A DNA stretch of 64,000 nt from Selaginella tamariscina (GCA_003024785.1 PUQB01000063.1:62001-126000); one strand, 5' to 3'. Positions 32,434 to 43,850 are shown, numbered from the stretch's first letter. Notes: generated by a model from the letters alone, not told the origin. Made by a program: numbers and translations.

Positions 32434-32679
32434 TGTTAAGCACCACTACAGACCTTCACAAAACCACCCGACCGACCTCCCTCGGCTGTCTCTAGTCTCC
32501 ACATGTTGCTCTCCAAAAAGGTTCCAATATTAACGTGTCCTTAATTCCTCCTAATTCATTTTTATATTTTAGATCTATATCCTTTTTGGATTCTTTCAGA
32601 TCTATATATAACCTTTTAAGAATATTCTAACTTATACTTTTATGAGAATATTCTTTAATTCGTTATACAGGTTGTAACA
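32434..32679 (-). repeat. E3 5' LTR
   Basis: TGTTAAGCACC...GGTTGTAACA. The target duplicate attgt follows at 32680-32684. Confidence 0.9.
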
Positions 32680-33377
32680 ATTGTAGTATAGAGATATACA
32701 CATAGTACAATCACAAACCACACAGACACCCATATAGTAGATTGATACCAACACGAGAGCATTTTAATGGAGCGTTCCATTTCTTCAAGCCATCCGGAAA
32801 CCTCACATCAACTACCATGTTCTCAGGTCTGTTATTACAGGCCATCCTTCCCAACGCACTTTTGAAGCTCCGCGACTGCATAAACTTGTGTGTGTGTGTG
32901 TTTCTTCCTATTAATTGCTATACTAGAGTAAACCTCCCTGAAAAGAAATTGGCCATATTAATTCATTTATTATATATATTGTAAAAGTTATGTATGCTTA
33001 CTCATAATAAACAATGGGTGATAGCACTTACCGGAAGCCTCGACACGACTTTTGATTGGTCAACCATGATGACGCATTTTTTACCTCATATCGTTATAAG
33101 AAGCACACACACATATATATATTATATATATATATATGTAGGATCACAATGAGTTGCTGATAATCAAATTATAAGAAAAAAAGAATATAAATATCTAGTA
33201 TGAGCTGCACCACCTTCCTATAAAAAGTAAAATAGAAGTGGAAAAGGGGTAAAACTAATGCAGAGATACCTGAAGTTCATGAAAGGGTCAACCTCTTCTG
33301 CTCCGTCAAATGCAACTATTGCATTCGCATCGTTCAGATCCACCTTATTGCGTGGAGTGTTATGTAATTATGTTATT

Positions 33378-33380
<3 letters not shown>

Positions 33381-33414
<34 letters not shown>

Positions 33415-33446
33415 ACTCACACACACACACACCACACACACACAGG
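33381..33446. repeat. Compound (TC)n(AC)n microsatellite
   Basis: About 14 TC units followed by ACTC and AC units, within an intron of the isomerase-like gene. Confidence 0.95.
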
Positions 33447-33797
33447 TTCATATACTAACTTACAGTTTTCACACTAAATTTACGAGCGAGTCTCGTGGAC
33501 TGGTAGCTCGTTTAGCTGCAAAATATAATTGATTATAGTATGTAGCTTTATAATCTCATTATGTACAAATATATAGAGAGACAGAGAGATATAACTAGTA
33601 CACTTTCATACACATCGTATAAGTAACACACGCACGCACGCACACTTTCCTTGTGAAATGAGCTTACCAAGCTCTTCTATAGCCATTGCTGAGGTGGTAC
33701 CCGTGCCAAGCCCAACAACCATGCCATCTTTTCACAAGTTCCACTGCTTTTTTGAATGCACGCTTAGTGAGTCTTGTAATGCTGGATCATCAATCGC

Positions 33798-34475
33798 TAC
33801 AAAATAATAACACAGATAAAATTACATAAGTATGCATATAGTTTATGTATGCACGGAAAAATAAATAATGCAAGCATATATATTATATATATATATTAAA
33901 CAAGTAATAGAGTTTAATAGCATTTGGATTTCAGATTCACACAATGTATACACACATCTTTCAAAACACGTGAACTCGGAGTAAACAACACGATACAATG
34001 CAAATTCCGCATTTGTAAAAAGAGTCTAAACCCTACCAGTTGCAGTGCGATTTCACGAAAAACCTCAAGACGATTGGCTCCACGGAGTGTACTCGCCACG
34101 ACGCCCTTATTAAATCCTTATTGCCCTACTGAAAAGCAGAGCCAGAAAGGGCACTATAAAGTGTAGTGGCGAGCCGTTGAGCGCCAACGTTCTGTCATTT
34201 TTAAACAAGGGATTAACGGTCGCGATTTAAACCTAAACCTAATTATGAATATTAGCTCAATCTTAAACGTTTTAATTTTGTTTTGATAAATCTAATTGTT
34301 GTAAACCCTATGTTATATATTATATAATATAGTTCATTGTATAAATATATTATAAATTACACCATCTTTAAATATATTAAATTCACCTTGCTAAGTTATA
34401 AATTTTTAATTTTTTAAGGATTTTCAAACAAAAATTGTTAAACTTGAAATTGAAAGAGCATATATATATTCAGAA
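33798..34475. other. Upstream flank of the isomerase-like gene, no further gene seen
   Basis: A/T-rich. An ORF-like stretch at 33914-34099 (minus) has no ATG start and no recognised motif. Confidence 0.45.
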
Positions 34476-34657
34476 TGTCAGATATATATTCAGCTACAGA
34501 AACCTTGCTTATATATATATAGGAGACCTCCTGCCACGTGGCACACATGCGACATGTGGCGCTAACACATAGGGGCCAGATCACCACCCATGTGTCACTA
34601 CATGTGTGTATATACATATGCGTATATACAATATGTTACATTATATAGTATCTTACA
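34476..34657 (-). repeat. G2 3' LTR
   Basis: Matches 40803-40972 with small differences. It ends TCTTACA next to the purine tract. Confidence 0.85.
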
Positions 34658-35049
34658 TTATCCTCCCCTTTGCGATGTGTAGATGGTGATGGATCTGATG
34701 GTCCTAGATCCATGTGAGCTGAGCCATTAAGGTATGACAAACGAATGTATTCAACAAGTCTCGAACGAAAATTTCATTCGAACTACGTGAACTATCTCAA
34801 CCTCATGAGATCCACCAACTATACTTGATACACTGAGGATACTTTTCGGGTACTCGGTACGGACAAGCCACTTATGTAATAAACAGTTGCAAGCCCAGGT
34901 GCAGTCAGCTTGGGAAAATGTACTAGTACTAAATCATCGTCAGCATAGTTTAGTGGATTTGATGTCATGGCATTGTAAGAAGATTGTTGCCGTATTTGAG
35001 CTCGACCAAGATGTTCAGCAACTCTGCACGTGAAGAGGCAAGACAGCAT

Positions 35050-35950
35050 TCAAATGTCGAGCCCAATTTTCGCTCCTGCACGTGGCAGATTCAATGATAA
35101 TCCCAATTCACTAGGCAACTTAGGATCATATCCATACAATGCCTTGAATGGAGAGATACCAATCGAACTCTGAATGCCTGTTACATAAGCAAATCTCAAG
35201 CATCGCAAATACCAATCCCAGTCAGTGTGATTGAAGTTCACATACTTCGAGATCATACCCTTGAAGGTCCGATTCAATCGCTCCACCAAACCATCAGTTT
35301 GTGGATGATATGGAGAGGCAAATGAGTGTTTTACCCCTAACCTCTCACACAACACTCGGAATACCTCTGCAATGAAAGCGGGGCCATTATCTGATAACAT
35401 CCGCTCTGGACAAAATGCTGCAAAACCACATTATCGAACAAAAACAAAGCTGTTGACAGGGCAGCATCCGGAAAGCACCAACCTCCACCCAACGAGTTAA
35501 ATAATCAGATACGACAATGATGTACTGGTTACCTTGAGAAGAACGTGGAAAAGGTCCCATTAAATCCACTGCAATTAACTCAAAAGGGCGAGAGACGTTG
35601 ATGGATTCTAACACCCCCATGGCCCGAGTCGTAGAGGAATTCCGAGTTTGACAAATGGGACAGCTCTGAATATACCTGATCACATCACCACGCATGCTAG
35701 GCCAATAAAAGGATCTGCGGAGCTTCTCCAACACTCGTTGGTGACCAAGATGACCTCCAACAATAGGCGAATCATGATATGCTCGAAGAAGGTATGGAAC
35801 ATATGTAAAGGGCACAACCAACCGCCATCTGTCTTTTGGATTTGTCCAATAAAATACAATAAACCATCCTGAATCGAAACTGAGCATGATATTGTCGAAA
35901 CCAGGTTCGGAAGAGGATTTGCAAACGCATCCCGTAATTGCCTCGTCCAT
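35050..35950 (-). pseudogene. G2 integrase
   Basis: The zinc segment (HLGHQRVLEKLRRSFYW, then CPICQTRN), the first Asp (LIAVDLMGPFPRSSQGN), the second Asp (MLSDNGPAFIAEVF) and Glu (QTDGLVERLNRTFKGM) are all present. A frameshift near 35440-35480 separates the first and second Asp segments. The 3' part continues to about 34720 (LVHFPKLTAPGLATVYY), with the C-terminal domain in other frames. Confidence 0.9.
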
Positions 35951-35989
35951 GGTTCATTTTTGGGCATCTGCCACTGTTCCAAGGATGGT

Positions 35990-36616
35990 AAGTCGGCATC
36001 GAATACCTGAGGGGCTTGTATCAAACCGAACGCTGCAGTGACTGCATGAGCAGGCAAAGTGGAATCAGAAAGGGGTGCTCGAGAAAGTGCATCCGCATCC
36101 ACCATTGTTCGCCCAGGCCTGTGCACCACCTTAAAGTTATATACTTGGAGACGTAATGCCCATCTGGCTACACGACCCACTAAATTCTTTTGTTTTAACA
36201 AGGAAGTGACAGCAGCATGATCACACTCCAAAAGTGTTTCACTCCCATGTAAGTAGGCATGAAGTCGTTCAAAACCCCAAACAGCAGCAAGGCATTCTTT
36301 TTTAGTAGTGGAATAATTCCGCTCAGCGGCTGAGTACTCGACTAATGTAAGCCACCGGGTGTCGAATTGAAGAATCCACAGCATCAGTTTGCATCAACAC
36401 ACCACCAATACCAACATCTGAGGCATCTACTCGTAAAATGAACGGACGAGTAAAATCTGGGTATTGAAGCAATGGTGGAGTTGTCAGGAACTCTTTTAAC
36501 TGGTCAAATGCCTGCTGACACCTGCGAGTCCACCTGAAAATACCTGTGGACGAACTAACTCCCGAAAGGGGCAGTTCGATCAGTGAGATGATCGATGAAT
36601 TACCCAAGTACTGCAC
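35990..36616 (-). pseudogene. G2 RNase H
   Basis: FILRVDASDVGIGGVLMQTD (first catalytic Asp) and YSTTKKECLAAVWGFERLHAY (catalytic Glu) are readable, followed by FKVVHRPGRTMVDADALSRA. A frame change near 36350 divides the domain into two ORFs. Confidence 0.9.
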
Positions 36617-37480
36617 CGCCCAAGAAACGCTGGACTTCCTGTACTGTACGGGGACGAGGGAACTCTCGAACAGCTCGCAACTTCATTGGATCCACCTGTA
36701 AACCCTCTCGAGATATACGGTAACCCAAGTAAGTGGTGTCGGTCGAACCAAACACACACTTTTCAAGTTTCAACTTCAGGCCAACTTCTCGAAATCGATC
36801 AAGAACGCGCCGTACATCACGAATGTGATCCTCCCAAGAACCAGACCCATGAATGAGCACATCGTCGATAAAATTGACAGTGATATCAGGCATATCGAAA
36901 GAAGCTCATCCATCATGCGTTGAAAGGTGGCAGGAGCTGAAGTCAATCCAAAAGGAACTTACCAATATCCTAATGCCAAATCCAACTTAGTAAACCATTG
37001 ACTCTGACCCAAATGATCTAATAGATTGGCAGAGTTCGGAAGTGGATAAACATCTTTGATGGTAACATCGTTGAGAGGTTGGTAATCCACACAAAATCCT
37101 AAAGATCCATCAGGCTTGGGAACCAAATGAGGTTCACATGCCCATGGACTCCATGATGGATGACACACCCACTTACCGATCATATCTGTAATAGCTGTTC
37201 ACATGGCTGATAACTCTTTCGATGACCTGCGGTGAACCGGGACTTTGAAAGGCTTTGCATTGCCAATGGGTATACAGTGTCGAATATTCACACATGCACC
37301 TTGGGACAGATCAAATTTGAACAAACTTGCATACTGCTGCTTAAGTTGTTCGATGCATTGTGCTCGATACTCAAGTGACGGATCCGGCATTTGAACTTGT
37401 TGAGATGAACACCACCCAAGACCGGAATCAAAAGAGTTGTATGCGTGATACAAACAACAACAAGCTTCTTTGGACATAAA
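36600..37480 (-). pseudogene. G2 reverse transcriptase
   Basis: Motifs: HLVPKPDGSLGFCVDYQPLN, WFTKLDLALGYW (motif A, Asp present) and VNFIDDVLIHG (catalytic pair present as IDD), then DTTYLGYRISREGL. A stop directly after LALGYW and a frame change before FIDD break the enzyme. Confidence 0.9.
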
Positions 37481-37639
37481 GGAACAAACTGCAGAGACAC
37501 ATACTCCAAGCGTAATATAGGAAGAGAGAGTGAAAAATCACACATACCTTTCGACTGCTTCAACCAATCACATCCAGAATAATGTTAAAGACCTAGGAAG
37601 GAACAACCCTAAGAGACCCAGAGGGAAACTTATGATTGT

Positions 37640-38245
37640 CACCCAAAACCAGCGTAGTCGAAGTGGTGTACTATGATACTACACGAGACTGCTTATTACC
37701 ATATAAAATGTGCAAGACCTTATCTGCACGTCTTAAGGGTAATGAGCACCGATGCTCTAGAGAAGTAGTTATGGAAGACATACTGGATCCTGTATCCACA
37801 AGCACTATGACTGAAAAATCATTCACCCGTGCAGAAAATGTGAAAACTGGATGATCTGGTGGAACTTGCAAACCTTGATATGCATAGTGGAAAAAACATG
37901 GAGGTGAAGTCTCCATTGCACGGGATCCCTCCGTTGCCCATACGATTACTGGTTTTCCACAACAGATCCATCTGCAAGAGAGGCTTCGTCATCTGGAAGC
38001 AGACATAATGGCTGCCACAGGCACACCATCCGGAACATATGGTCGCCAACTTGGATGTGGTGAATGCCAATCAGGATACACATCGCATGCCTGCCAAGTA
38101 TGTCCAGGTGCCCAATAGCCTCAACAATGAACTTGATTGGGTCGACCTGCATTGTTCTGATTCCTCCTATCACGAATCCGTGGATTTTGACCACCACGGG
38201 CAAGAACGGGAGCAAGTGTAGGACGATTTTGTGGAGGCGGTCCAC
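37640..38245 (-). pseudogene. G2 zinc knuckle and protease
   Basis: Protease: IVLVDTGSSMSSITTSL (about 37790-37840) keeps the D-T-G active-site motif. Upstream, the knuckle-like segment GYWAPGHTWQAC has its first Cys next to a stop. Pro-rich sequence (PPRGPPPQNRP) precedes it. Frames differ between the two. Confidence 0.75.
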
Positions 38246-38257
38246 GGGGTGGGCCCT

Positions 38258-39956
38258 GTCAGAGTTTTAACCCAAAGGGCCAACACGTGGCAACACGTGG
38301 CTGCCAGGTGGCCATTCGGCATCATCACCCTGTGTGAGCAACGCTAAGTTTCCCAGAACAACCCAACGACCCCTAGGGTTAGACTCTAATGCCCAAGTGG
38401 ACAGGAGACTAGGGTTTAGCCTAAGTCTCCCTAGAATGTTGCCCCCAGAACCCTTGAGGGATAACCCTAGTTGACTTAGGGTCTTGCCCTAGAAGACCTA
38501 GACAGCTCATGCCCTAACCCCCATCAAGGAGACGTGTGTTCCACACATACCCCTGGATAGAGCTAAGGCATCGTCACTTACCCCTTGAGGAATCACCCTC
38601 ATCCGGGAGTACAACCCCTTTAGGGCGACAAGGGGTACCCTGAACCACGACTAACCCCTAAGGGTTTGAGTGGCCAAGTTATACCCTAGACCTAGGGCTA
38701 GTACTTAGTGAGGACACGAGTGTGCGCCGTAGGCGGACACAGTGTCTGCTAAGCAAACTCCCTAAGGCTAGGTTTGGGATAACCCTAAGCACATGACCTT
38801 GCGAGTGCCTCACGAAAGGGCTCCTGCTAACATGTTTAGGTTGTTCAACCCTTGAATTCCAAGGAGAACACTCCCCTAGCCAAGTGTGCCAAAGCACACC
38901 TAGTTATGAGACCTAACCTCCCTTGAGCGGATGCCCAAGGCTTAGCACCCTAGTGCAAGCACAAGCATGTCTGTTTGCTAAGGTATCCAACCCCTTGGCG
39001 ACAAGCCCATGACATAACCCCAAAGGGCGTGCCTCAGGCGTTGTACCATGTGACGTTTAGCCCAGTGTCACATCTCCATGTGACACTGCCTTCCCCGATG
39101 TGGGCTATCATGCCATAGCCCTTAGATTCAAGAGTTGCACCAAGTGCCACAAACGTGGCTCCTAAATGCCACTCTAGAACCCTCAATGAACCCTCAGGAA
39201 CCAAGTAACATGAACCTGTCAAACAAGATCCCACGCTCACAGTTGGACAAGGACACGGATGTGCCTTGCTTGGCCGTGAGTGCTACACCTAGCTTGACGT
39301 GGAGGAGGAGGCTGGAGACAAGCCTCAACCTCTGCCTCTTGGAACGTGCATTCCGACAAGACCTCCCAGGCATGGATTCGCCAACGTTAAGGGTAAGCTA
39401 CCCCGAAGGTGGGACGTACCCCTGGCATCTGGAAGTTAGGGCGGCACAACAGAGGGTTGTGCCTTGACGACACAAGCTAGAGCTTGCACCGGGAGAAGAG
39501 TAACGAGCTCAGTCATGAACCCAGGAACCCTCACTCCTATATACTACCTTATTTATGTGACAGAGCCCCCCCCCCGTTTTCCTGTTTACATAAGTGGGCT
39601 AGCACTGAAATCTCATTCCCAAGGGAATATACTTGGTGAGTTATCCATCGACCCCTAAACCCTAACCTGTCAAACCTGGGGTATTTCTAAGCATATCCAA
39701 CATGCCGAACTCACCGGAACTAGCCATTAATCCAACCGGGACACGGAAAACAAGGGTAAAGTTTTCTAGAAGGTAAGTGCTACCTTCGCTTAGAGTTTCT
39801 CGAAATATCTAAGGACAGCCGGCCGGACTACCCCTAAACACCTAAGTGCACTAAGCGGGGCTGTTTCTCACTACATCTAGGGCTTGTCAACATAGTACAG
39901 TAGGTAACAACAGTCAACGTCCAAAGTAAAGAGGAATCATAGTAAAAACTATGACA
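38258..39956 (+). mobile_element. Solo LTR, TGTCA...TGACA family, longest copy
   Basis: 1,699 bases starting TGTCAGAGTTTTAACCC and ending in the hairpin catagtaaaaactatgaca. The perfect 5-base target duplication ggccc lies at 38253-38257 and 39957-39961. It is C-rich and contains several ccctagggttag-like words. No coding region is recognised. It is inserted in the gag of G2. Length, TG...CA ends and 5-base duplication fit a solo LTR; no internal region of this family was identified in the window. Confidence 0.85.
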
Positions 39957-39961
39957 GGCCC

Positions 39962-40700
39962 CAAGGTCAACCACGAAGGGCTTGTCGTGCAAGCACATAT
40001 ACAATAGCGTCAACCTCCATTGAATCAGCACACTGAATAGGAGGAGTAGGTAACCCAAGGGGACCATGACCCTCACCGGGCACCAACTCAAATCGTTGAG
40101 CTAGTGCAAAAGCTTCCTCCAATGTGGTAGGACGAAGAGCCCAAATGAATCGAACAAGTTCAGGTCACATAGTTGGCCATAACATACCGAGCTTAATGGG
40201 CTCAGGCATGTTAGGATATGCACGCCGAGCTAAATCCCTGAACCTAATACTGAACCGCATAACAGACTCACCAGGATGTTGTTGTATCGCATGCAGTTGT
40301 TGAAAAGCATCATCTGAATCCTCAACTTTGCCAAACGTACGTTTGAGGCATTCCGTCAATCGATTACTATTGGCTTGAATCTCTGCAGCCAATCCATTAT
40401 ACCACTTGAGCGCAGGGCCTTCCAAATATGTAGGGAATTCTCTGAGAGCACGGGCCTCATCCTAACCATGGTAACGAACAATAACTTGGAAATGATCAAA
40501 CTAGTGGTATACATCATCTTCCGAATCACCACAAAAAGATCGGGGTCGAACCCTCGGATTTGTAGCCTGTGAAGAAGACGAAGAAGTACTAGAAGCAGAT
40601 CCCCAGCAGGAGGCTCAGGCGGGGAAGAGGAGGACGGACCTTCAACAAAGCAATCCAACAACTTAGTTTGTGCATCAATAAGCTATAGCAATAATGTTAA
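39962..40700 (-). pseudogene. G2 gag
   Basis: MEGPALKWYNGL, FGKVEDSDDAFQQLHAIQQ and GESVMRFSIRFRDLARRAYP (40165-40425) are a retrotransposon gag domain. The segment continues to 39962 (ALRPTTLEEAFALAQRFEL) after a stop. The upstream part (40356-40661) is in another frame. Confidence 0.85.
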
Positions 40701-40802
40701 AAGCCATCTCCATATTCATTGTCATGGAAACAAGAAAAGGAAAAGGCAGAAGAAAGGAATACCCAACTTCTCCACTAATGAAAAAACAAATATATTTCAG
40801 AA

Positions 40803-40972
40803 TGTCAAATATTATTCAGCTACGAAAACCCTGCTTATACACAGGAGACTTCCTACCAAGTGGATGCAGCACTGACACATGGGGGCAGATCACCACCCAT
40901 GTGTCACTACGCATGTGTGTATATACACATGCGTATATACAGTACTATGTTACATAATATACAGTATCTTAA
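40803..40972 (-). repeat. G2 5' LTR
   Basis: Matches 34476-34657. The last bases (CA) are lost or mutated. Confidence 0.8.
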
Positions 40973-41198
40973 AAATAAAGAATTTATTTTGTTAAATCTA
41001 ATTTTTTTAATTATGTTATTGTTATTACTCATGATAATATTTAGTTAAATTTAATATCCATCACAAAAAGAAGACTTATTATCCTGGTTATAAATTTTTG
41101 ATGTTTTTCCTAATAATAAATAACAAAATACTTCAAAAAAGTTGGAGTTCTCGCTTAAACGGTATATATCAGAGAATATGCTATTCCTTTTTCCTTAA

Positions 41199-43850
41199 TT
41201 AAATCAAGCAATGTGTCAAAGAATATGCTATTCTAATTAAATAACCAGACTTTTTCTCGTCTTTGGTCTTCGTTACTCCTTTTTTAGCCTTAATTAAATC
41301 AAGAGCCTCGTCCACAGTAACACCAAACTCTTCTAGAGCAGCAGCAACAATCCGACCGTCAATCACGCGCTTCTGCCTCACCTCCTTCTTTCTCAGCTTA
41401 CGCTTCTGCTGCTTCCTCTTGGCCTTCTTCATTACCTCCTTGCGCTCTACCTCTTTGAATGCATAAGGCATAACGCTTCTCACAAACTCGGAAGCTGCAT
41501 CTTTAAATGGACTTCTCCGTTGGTGAATGAACCTCCGGATGACACCAATCTCATCCTCGTCTACGCAAGCGTAAGATAACCCGTCAATGAGAAACGCTGC
41601 CTGATTAATTCCTCGCTTCTTATTGCGACTCGACACAGGAATATAACTTGAATCATCCGTTTCGCTTGCCAGGTTCATAAAAAGGTGGCGTGAGCTCCAG
41701 AGAACTTAGCATCCGCAATTCCTGCCGAGACAATAGACATGTCGAGGGACGCTTCACTGTCGCTGGGAGAGTAATTTACCCGACTCTTCACCTGGAAGGC
41801 AGCTACACTGATGACTTGATCTGGCAACTGAACACAGATTATTAGAAAACCAAGTTGAGAAAGATGGCTCACCTTTATAGGGATGAATAAGTCGAAGACG
41901 GCTTGATTGGTCTTACAAATTGCAGCCTTTCTCAGTTTCCATAGAGGCTTCAAGTCCTCCATTGTTGGAGTGTAAGTGATGCTGATAAACGAGTTGAAGT
42001 TCACCTGTGCTGTTCTCAAATCAGCTGTAAGCACATCCCTGATCGAAAGGGAGCCTCGTGAGTTGCGTTCTTTGACGTCTTGGTCTCCTAACAATTTCTC
42101 CGTAAACTCCTTGAAGCTAAAGCTGCCAAAGTAATCGTCTGCTTTAACGCACTCGTCCCTTGTCCGCATCAGGATATATCTGGCTATCAATTCTCCGTTC
42201 TTCCCCTCGTCCACAAGAAAGAGCTTCGTTAATTTCTTCAAATGCCGTAATGCAGCAAGTCTGAATCCCTTGTGCGACGTGAAAGTGCAGGCTGCCGCAG
42301 ATAAAGCCGGATCCCAAGGCTCACATATAGTCACGTCGGTGCTCGAGTCAGATACATCCAGCAGGTAACACATATAGCCCGCAGCTAACTCTGCTGCCAA
42401 ACTCCCCCGTGGCACATCAATAGCAAGACGCGCATTCAAGACGGCCACTGCTTGTTCCTGACTCAATTCTTTTCCGTTGCGCAGCTTTTCAAGCTCTGCA
42501 TGTTGCACTCCACCAACCAATTTAGAAGCAGCTAATGCTATAACATCTGTTCCCCCTCTTCTTTCGGCCGCCCACAGGGGCCTCCCAAAGTCCAACAGTT
42601 CTTCGGACGTAGGATATTCCGTCTGGTTCAAGTCCATAGCTAAGCAATTTGTGGTAAGTAACTCCCAAAAGGGACGAAGAACGGTGGCTTGATCCAATCT
42701 GGGCCGCAGACTTGGATCCAAGCTTGCAGGAGGTGCTATGTCGATGAAAGAAGCCTTCGTATCAACAAAAGTGGCCATTATTCCAGGAATGGTGATAACG
42801 CGTCGAAGATAAAACCCAATTCCATCTTCCTTGAATAAATGCCTGCTCTCGTCAAAAGCGAACAACACCTTCACGCCGCTTTTCCTAGTAAACTTTTCAA
42901 GATCATCCAGCAGGCACCTGCAAGAAAGAAAATCAGATTATAGTTTGATGGAATCATCTACCAAACCAGGCATACCGTACATCTTCCTCTCTACAATCGT
43001 TTACAGCATCCCACTCTCGGCAAACTTCATCCAGGATACGAGACTTCTGAGTGCTTTCAATAATAACGTGCTCTTCACACCAGTCAACGCAATGCCTTTT
43101 AGCTGGCACCACTTCTTCAGAACGACGAGCCATGCACGTACATATCCCCTGGCTGTGCTACACTCCTGCAGTAATCCTCAACGTATTTTGCAAGCGTCGG
43201 ACTCCTTAACGGAACTCCACGACCCTGTTGAAAACTGCAGTAGCAAACAAACACGCCCTTTTGCTTAAGCTCAACAATACTTCTGCTCTTCCCGGAACCA
43301 CTTGTCTGCACTATCGAAAACCCATTCATGTAAATCGGTTTTGCAAGAGGACTTTTGTTCACCGCCGTAAATGGATTCCGTGTACTCTTGGTTCCCATTG
43401 TCAAATTGTTTTAGAAGACGGTCAAGGTTCGTCCTTTTGGATCGCCATACTGGCCGACCAAGCCTTAACAGACGACGGAGGTGTTGAAGACTCCTGAATT
43501 ATTCTTTCCCATGTGTCTGGATCCTGCTCTAGTATCCATTCGACATCATTCGGATTTTGCATGAATCGCTTTTGGTTTGCGTCATCAAGCAGGTGAGGAA
43601 AGTCCGTTTCAATGGCAGACAGGTAGGACCTGCAGAAGATGCGTTACACACTACCACAGAAGAAGAGAGAGAAAGAAAAAAAAACGTACTTACTTAAGTA
43701 TATCCTCTTCGAACTCCTTTTGGCTCTCTTTGACGAGCTTGTGGAGGTCAAGTCGACGCTTTTTAAGAATTTCAACTGCTTCTTGCAGCTTCCTATAGAT
43801 TATTCAGTCTCAACAGCAAAATCAAAATAAGAACCTACCTTTGTGGCTCC
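41199..43850 (-). CDS. Crinkler-type P-loop NTPase with C-terminal restriction-endonuclease-like domain
   Basis: Minus strand. A coiled-coil-like start (LQEAVEILKKRRLDLHKLVK, about 43850-43690) is followed by ETDFPHLLDDANQKRF (43620-43480) and the Walker A loop SGSGKSR (about 43282-43305). VFVCYCSFQQGRGVP follows, then Walker B VLFAFDES (about 42850) in a 399-codon ORF (42874-41675). Its end carries LFIPIK, a 45-base intron (41828-41872, GTGAGC...CAG), then ISVAAFQVKSR, a PD-(D/E)xK-like core with QVK. The next ORF (41678-41199) overlaps by ATGA after a T run, so one base separates the frames. It ends in a Lys/Arg-rich tail. At least two further indels lie near 43400-43460. This layout matches the NTPase-nuclease part of Crinkler/RHS-type proteins of oomycetes and fungi. 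No LxLFLAK-type header is seen. Activity is uncertain. Confidence 0.62.
41828..41872 (-). other. 45-base intron in the NTPase-nuclease gene
   Basis: GTGAGC donor and TGTGTTCAG acceptor. Its length is a multiple of three and it contains no stop, so the frame stays open across it. Removing it brings the hydrophobic strand before QVK next to LFIPIK. Confidence 0.7.

Larger units (their letters stand above)
29024..32679 (-). mobile_element. Non-autonomous gypsy-like retrotransposon, copy E3
   Basis: Third member of the E1/E2 family. LTRs are 29024-29272 (3') and 32434-32679 (5'), about 40 bases longer than in E1. The perfect target duplication attgt lies at 29019-29023 and 32680-32684. The primer site (CTCCGATACCA, 32420-32430) reads TGGTATCGGAG on the minus strand. 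The protease-like ORF is kept, and most of the RT is deleted (sequence from FAELVCVDLILGMS joins WVEQWPIPS near 30900). RNase H and the core-deleted integrase follow. A 753-base solo LTR of another family (31122-31874) is nested in its tandem-repeat tract. Confidence 0.92.
28820..33797 (-). pseudogene. Ribose-5-phosphate isomerase A-like gene, interrupted by retrotransposon E3
   Basis: Minus-strand exons match RpiA in order. 33797-33668 has FKKAVELVK and GMVVGLGTGTTSAMAIEELG; 33515-33464 has TSYQSTRLARKFSV. About 33352-33270 has VAFDGAEEVDPFMNF; about 33217-33196 has GGAAHT. 33084-33032 has KKCVIMVDQSKVV; about 32900-32745 has ENMVVDVRFPDG. About 28955-28820 has FEGIFFGIVSTVLVAT and VEIVELADFV. 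RpiA interconverts ribose 5-phosphate and ribulose 5-phosphate in the pentose phosphate and Calvin cycles. The DGADE active-site motif reads DGAEE, the catalytic Lys segment (REK) is not visible, and one extra base breaks exon 1 near 33735. E3 (29024-32679) lies between the last two exons. Probably a pseudogene or strongly diverged copy. Confidence 0.75.
34476..40972 (-). mobile_element. Ty3/gypsy retrotransposon G2 with nested solo LTR
   Basis: LTR-like ends at 34476-34657 and about 40803-40972 share TGTCA...cacccatgtgtcactac...gtatatac...tatctta. The purine tract complement (ttatcctcccctttgcg) lies just inside the left LTR. Gag, protease, RT, RNase H and integrase follow in gypsy order on the minus strand, with several frameshifts and stops. 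A 1,699-base solo LTR of another family (38258-39956) interrupts gag. The exact outer ends and target duplication could not be fixed because of A/T-rich flanks. Confidence 0.9.
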
